A program made the position numbers and the translations under genes. Source: Cryptomeria japonica (Eukaryota > Streptophyta > Pinopsida > Cupressales > Cupressaceae). Taken from it: DNA of 64,000 nucleotides. How positions within the stretch are numbered: position 1 is the first letter of the stretch; every line of letters begins with the position of its first letter. Below are positions 60,640 to 64,000 of this stretch, one piece after another. The stretch covers positions 569,343,095 through 569,407,094 of the forward strand of contig NC_081405.1 of assembly GCF_030272615.1 (NCBI RefSeq), in the 5' to 3' direction. Below the pieces are notes generated by a model. The model ran no database searches. It was not told the origin of the DNA and saw only the letters and a list, made by a program, of their open reading frames with translations.

Positions 60640-61700
60640 ACTTGAAACCCTAATAGAGACTAATGATGGTTTAATGAAGATTTCTACTTCTTTCCTAGCT
60701 AGCTTGGTTTCTTGTAGCATTATCAATTTATCCTCGATCAAGCTAATTATTCGCTTGAGCAAACACCTCTTGTTAGGGGCATTTAGGCTCCTAAAATTTT
60801 ATCAAAGTAGAATCATGGTCCCTAGGGAAGGGGTTTCCCTTCCCTTCCCTAGATTCATTAGTTCTGTAATTTTCCTCTACACTTCAACATTCCTTACTCT
60901 AATAATGAGCTCTTACATATTTTTCCTTCCAATTCTCATACTAGAGTTTGATCCACAATCCAGTTTAGGTTTTATTGAAGGAATTTTCTTTATCCCCAGT
61001 ATGAAAGTCCTAAGTTTTTGAGAGTCCTAAACACTCACCTATAGATTCTATATCTTCTCTATCTTTCCTTTCGTAGAAGTCATCTTCCTCTCTACACAAT
61101 GGTGGACTTCTCCAGGTTCTTGTTGACACTCACCACCCTTCCTTTCAAACCCTAACTGATGCATTTCCCTCTCTTATGTTTACTCATTTGTGGATCCTTG
61201 GGGTTGCCAAGTTGATTCAATTATAGTCACTACCTTGTCAATTTCCTTCCTATCCTCTTCTTCCCCTCCCCATCATTTCTCTTCCTCCTTTTGATATTCC
61301 TCTCTTATTTATGCCTCCTCCAATTAGGATGCATCATCTTCCCTAAATTTCACTTGTCCCAAGGATTGACCAAGAATTTGACCACCTTCTCTAGCCTCTC
61401 CTTTTCTATTACAAGGAAGCCCTCTAATTTGATGGTTTAGATCCTTTGAAAATGTTAGTTCATCTTCTAACAACAAAAGCAAATATGTTTATTGCATATG
61501 GGTCACTTTAATCTTTGTTTGTAAATTTTTTAGAGCTTCATACTCCTTCTATCTATAATCCTTTCTACTTAGTGATAGATCCTTTGATCCCGTGGGCCAC
61601 TGTCCATCCTTCCCAGCACTCTCTAGTCCCAACTTTTCTTGGTCTAATGAAGATTGATATCTAATATATAATATCTAATCAATCCATTAGCTCTCTTGGT
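60640..61700 (-). mobile_element. Element L: second LINE fragment, start of endonuclease and ORF1 end
   Basis: The minus strand from ATG 60814-60816 reads MILL, two stops, then a NFRSLNAPNKRCLLKRI-like start, clearly homologous to the endonuclease start of K, with LQETKLA as the second motif (intact Gln-Glu). It breaks off near 60640. The right part to about 61700 resembles the ORF1 end of K in position and Glu/Lys style, with many stops. Confidence 0.72.
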
Positions 61701-62095
61701 TTCATCCCCTTCTCAACCTCTAATATTTAAATAATTAATTGTGATGTTTTAGACAATTATAGAAGATAAGTTATTTTTATTGATATTCTACTTAAAATTA
61801 ATTTAATTTTGATATTTATCTTAAGAATTTGCATCTCAGTTTTATTAATGAAATATTTTATATCATTTACAAGATCATTTTTACTATCTTATATGAGAAC
61901 ACATTATTTAAGCTAGTAATTAAATGCAAACAATATTTTTCATAATACAAATAAAATCATTGTAATATTAATGAAATATAAATTACATTTATCATAAACA
62001 TTCTAACTAATATCAACATGTATTTAAATAAAGCTTAACAAATGGTTGTTTTATTTGATGCGATAATTAAGCTAGATGTCCCATGCACTAACTAA

Positions 62096-62128
62096 CTATA
62101 TATATATATAGATATATATATATATATC
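62096..62128. repeat. AT dinucleotide microsatellite
   Basis: Two (TA)n runs separated by a short spacer. Confidence 0.85.
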
Positions 62129-62411
62129 CAATTGTATTTTTAAGACAAATAACATTTTCAAAATAATTTTACATTTCAACTTAGCTTCAATATGACAATC
62201 AAAAGAAACCGACACAAACCAACCCAACCCACCCTTATCTCGTAAACTTACTAACTCAATCTAAAGTCCTAAAGCAAATACAAAATAAAGAACCGCAATA
62301 GCTAACACCATATTATACCACTCACTCCTACTACTAAACCAGAAACAGCCTTTGTACACAATTTAGCGCAATCTTGATTGTTCTTCTCTCATCTTCAGCA
62401 GCTTGCGCATT

Positions 62412-63849
62412 TCACTTGCAAACGTCTGGACATTCACTTTCGAAGACCCTCCCATCTTCAACAGCATTTCTGGCCATGTCCCTCAGCTTCTGCGCAGTCG
62501 TTCGCATCTCTTTACCTTTGTCATCACTAAGCACGTGTCTCAAAATCTCCTTCACCTTTTCTTCGTCTGGAATCCCACCGAGATGTTCACACAACTGAAT
62601 CCCCACACACCCATTTCTGCCAAAATTCTCATGTTAAAAATGTGATCTGCAAACATAGGCCATCCGGCTATGGGAACTCCGAGGCTTAAGCTCTCGAGCG
62701 TAGAGTTCCAGCCGCAGTGGTTCATGAAGGTGCCCAGGGAAGCATGGAAAAGAATCAGGAGCTGTGGGGCCCAGCCCCATATGACCAGTCCTCGGTCCTT
62801 TGTTCGCTCCAGAAAGCCCTCCGGAAGATACTCTGCGTTGCCTGAGCTCCCGGATTCAGTAATTCTGATAGCCCAAACAAAGGGCTGTTGGCTGCCTTCC
62901 AGCCCTCTGGCCAAGGCCTTTATTTGTTCCTTAGAAAGGTTGATCACGCTCCCAAACGAAACGTACACAACCCATCTAGCGCTCTGAGAGTTCAGCCACC
63001 GGACAAGCTCATCTGCCGCGATGTCCGCTATTTTCCCACGCGTGCTAACCTTATTACCGGCTCCGCCGAAATAACTCATCGGAAGCAGGGGTCCTATAGC
63101 CCACACTGGTTTTCCCGTCAGGTTTCTCAGGTGCCGGAGATACTCAGACTCCAACTCCTCGAAAGTATTAAGTATCAATCCCGACCCGCCTTTACCAACG
63201 ATCTGTAACATGGGCAAAAGAATCTTGGTGATCGGATTCATCCGTCTACACTCCAGTAATCCTTGTTTATCTCATTGCTTTTGAATCTTAGGGGCCTGGG
63301 AAGATCCAAGCTCAACACAAGACAATCCTCCCCTTGTTTCTCCAACGCCCGCTGCATGATAGAGCGCGAGGCTGAGTTGGACCCGCTGACTCCAAAGGCT
63401 CCGCATGGATTAAACTCCACGCAAGAAATATGAAACTTTTCGGCGCTCTGTCGCGCCCATCCCATGAACGAATCGAACACAACACAGACTGGCGGCGCCG
63501 CTAGTCCCTGTTGTTCCATCCAAGCATCGAAGGGTTGTTGGAGCTTGTTGGCCAGCGCAAATATGCTGCCGTCGGACTCTGGGGGACAAACGTCGGAGCT
63601 TTCTCGGCCCTCTGGCAGGCCTTCCACATGTGGCGTAGGAAGGACTAGGAGGCGAAGATCGATACCGCAGTTTACAGCTTCGTCTACGAAGTCTTGCAGG
63701 CGGGGTACGTTGGCGGGCGTGGTGACATAGCTGATTGTTAGACCTTGGGACGCAACAAGCCTTGAGAGTTCCAACAAAGGAATGTAGTGGCCCAGCGCAG
63801 GAAACGGCAAGACCGCAACATGTGGGTTCTGGAGTCCGTCCATCGACAT
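62412..63849 (-). pseudogene. UDP-glycosyltransferase (family 1 UGT), nearly full length with two frame breaks
   Basis: Transfers a sugar from a UDP-sugar to a small acceptor in the cytosol (known for the family). The ATG at 63847-63849 opens the N-terminal half with the catalytic His21 (FPALGHYIPLLEL) and its Asp partner at residue 126 (VVFDSFMGWA). A shift near 63240 moves the frame to the C-terminal half: LNTFEELES, YVSFGSVINLS and the PSPG box starting WAPQLLILFHASLG. In the box FMNHCGWNS has Asn for the usual Thr/Ser, and the last residue is His (FADH) rather than Gln. A second shift near 62600 in a GT run changes frame for the end (IQLCEHLGGI to TGA at 62412). The total of about 478 codons is normal for the family. 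No intron fits the breaks. Probably a recent pseudogene, or a gene with two sequence errors. Confidence 0.88.
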
Positions 63850-64000
63850 TCATAAAATAGAATGAAGATATCCAAGACAAGATCTTGATGACTCTTAGAT
63901 TTAAAAGTGTTAAAACATTTAGAGTTGACTGACATTCATTACATTTAATATGTTGCTTTGTGTGTGGTTTAAGACTGCTTCTTATCGACGTCCTGTCTAT
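63850..64000. other. Upstream flank of the UGT gene
   Basis: AT-rich sequence upstream of the UGT start; no clear TATA box or other promoter element can be assigned. Confidence 0.3.

Noticed and set aside
63410-63880. A second minus-strand frame of 156 codons over the UGT start
   Set aside because: An overlapping frame in GC-richer coding DNA; the UGT frame has the family motifs.

Overview
The window looks like nuclear DNA of a seed plant with a large, repeat-rich genome. The AT-rich background, long diverged LTR retrotransposons of several Ty1/copia and Ty3/gypsy lineages, LINE remnants and two plant gene remnants (a RING-H2 exon and a family-1 UDP-glycosyltransferase) fit a gymnosperm such as a conifer. 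That assignment is inference from style, not from a marker gene. No CRISPR array, operon, tRNA or rRNA gene is visible.

Positions 1-43656 are one nest of retroelements, named here by letter. The host is copia element B (minus strand, 7297-43656, running off the left edge through its own 3' LTR). Inserted in it are: G, a Ty3 chromovirus whose pol end and 4.3 kb 3' LTR fill 1-7296, lying in B's 3' LTR; A, a copia element (8396-15587, target duplication AATTT) in B's 3' untranslated part; C, a gypsy-like element with gag and protease but no reverse transcriptase (16266-24438, target duplication CCAAT, plus strand) in B's RNase H; D, a pol-less LTR element with a four-knuckle gag and a large unrecognised second protein (27780-34407, target duplication CAACC, plus strand) in B's 5' LTR; and E, a copia element of A's family (34528-42873, target duplication AGTTC), also in B's 5' LTR. 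E itself carries F, a 1.1 kb inverted-repeat DNA element (about 40009-41102). The two B LTRs act as empty-site references for each other, so most junctions can be read directly.

From 43657 to about 44400 lie two short plus-strand copia LTR remnants. A decayed minus-strand gypsy element of Tat/Athila type, J, covers about 44806-49990. The next 3.3 kb has nothing recognisable. A terminal RING-H2 exon sits at 53334-53632, with a small damaged copy at 57306-57377. Two minus-strand LINE fragments (K, 55090-56940; L, 60640-61700) flank an uninformative AT-rich stretch. The window ends with a UDP-glycosyltransferase gene (62412-63849, minus) that has an almost complete protein but two frame breaks.

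Nearly every coding region is decayed. The most notable points are element D, a 320-base perfectly identical tract shared by A and E that includes the same stop codon, the frame-preserving stop-only decay of G, a clean loss of the reverse transcriptase core in B, and a palindrome cluster in F.
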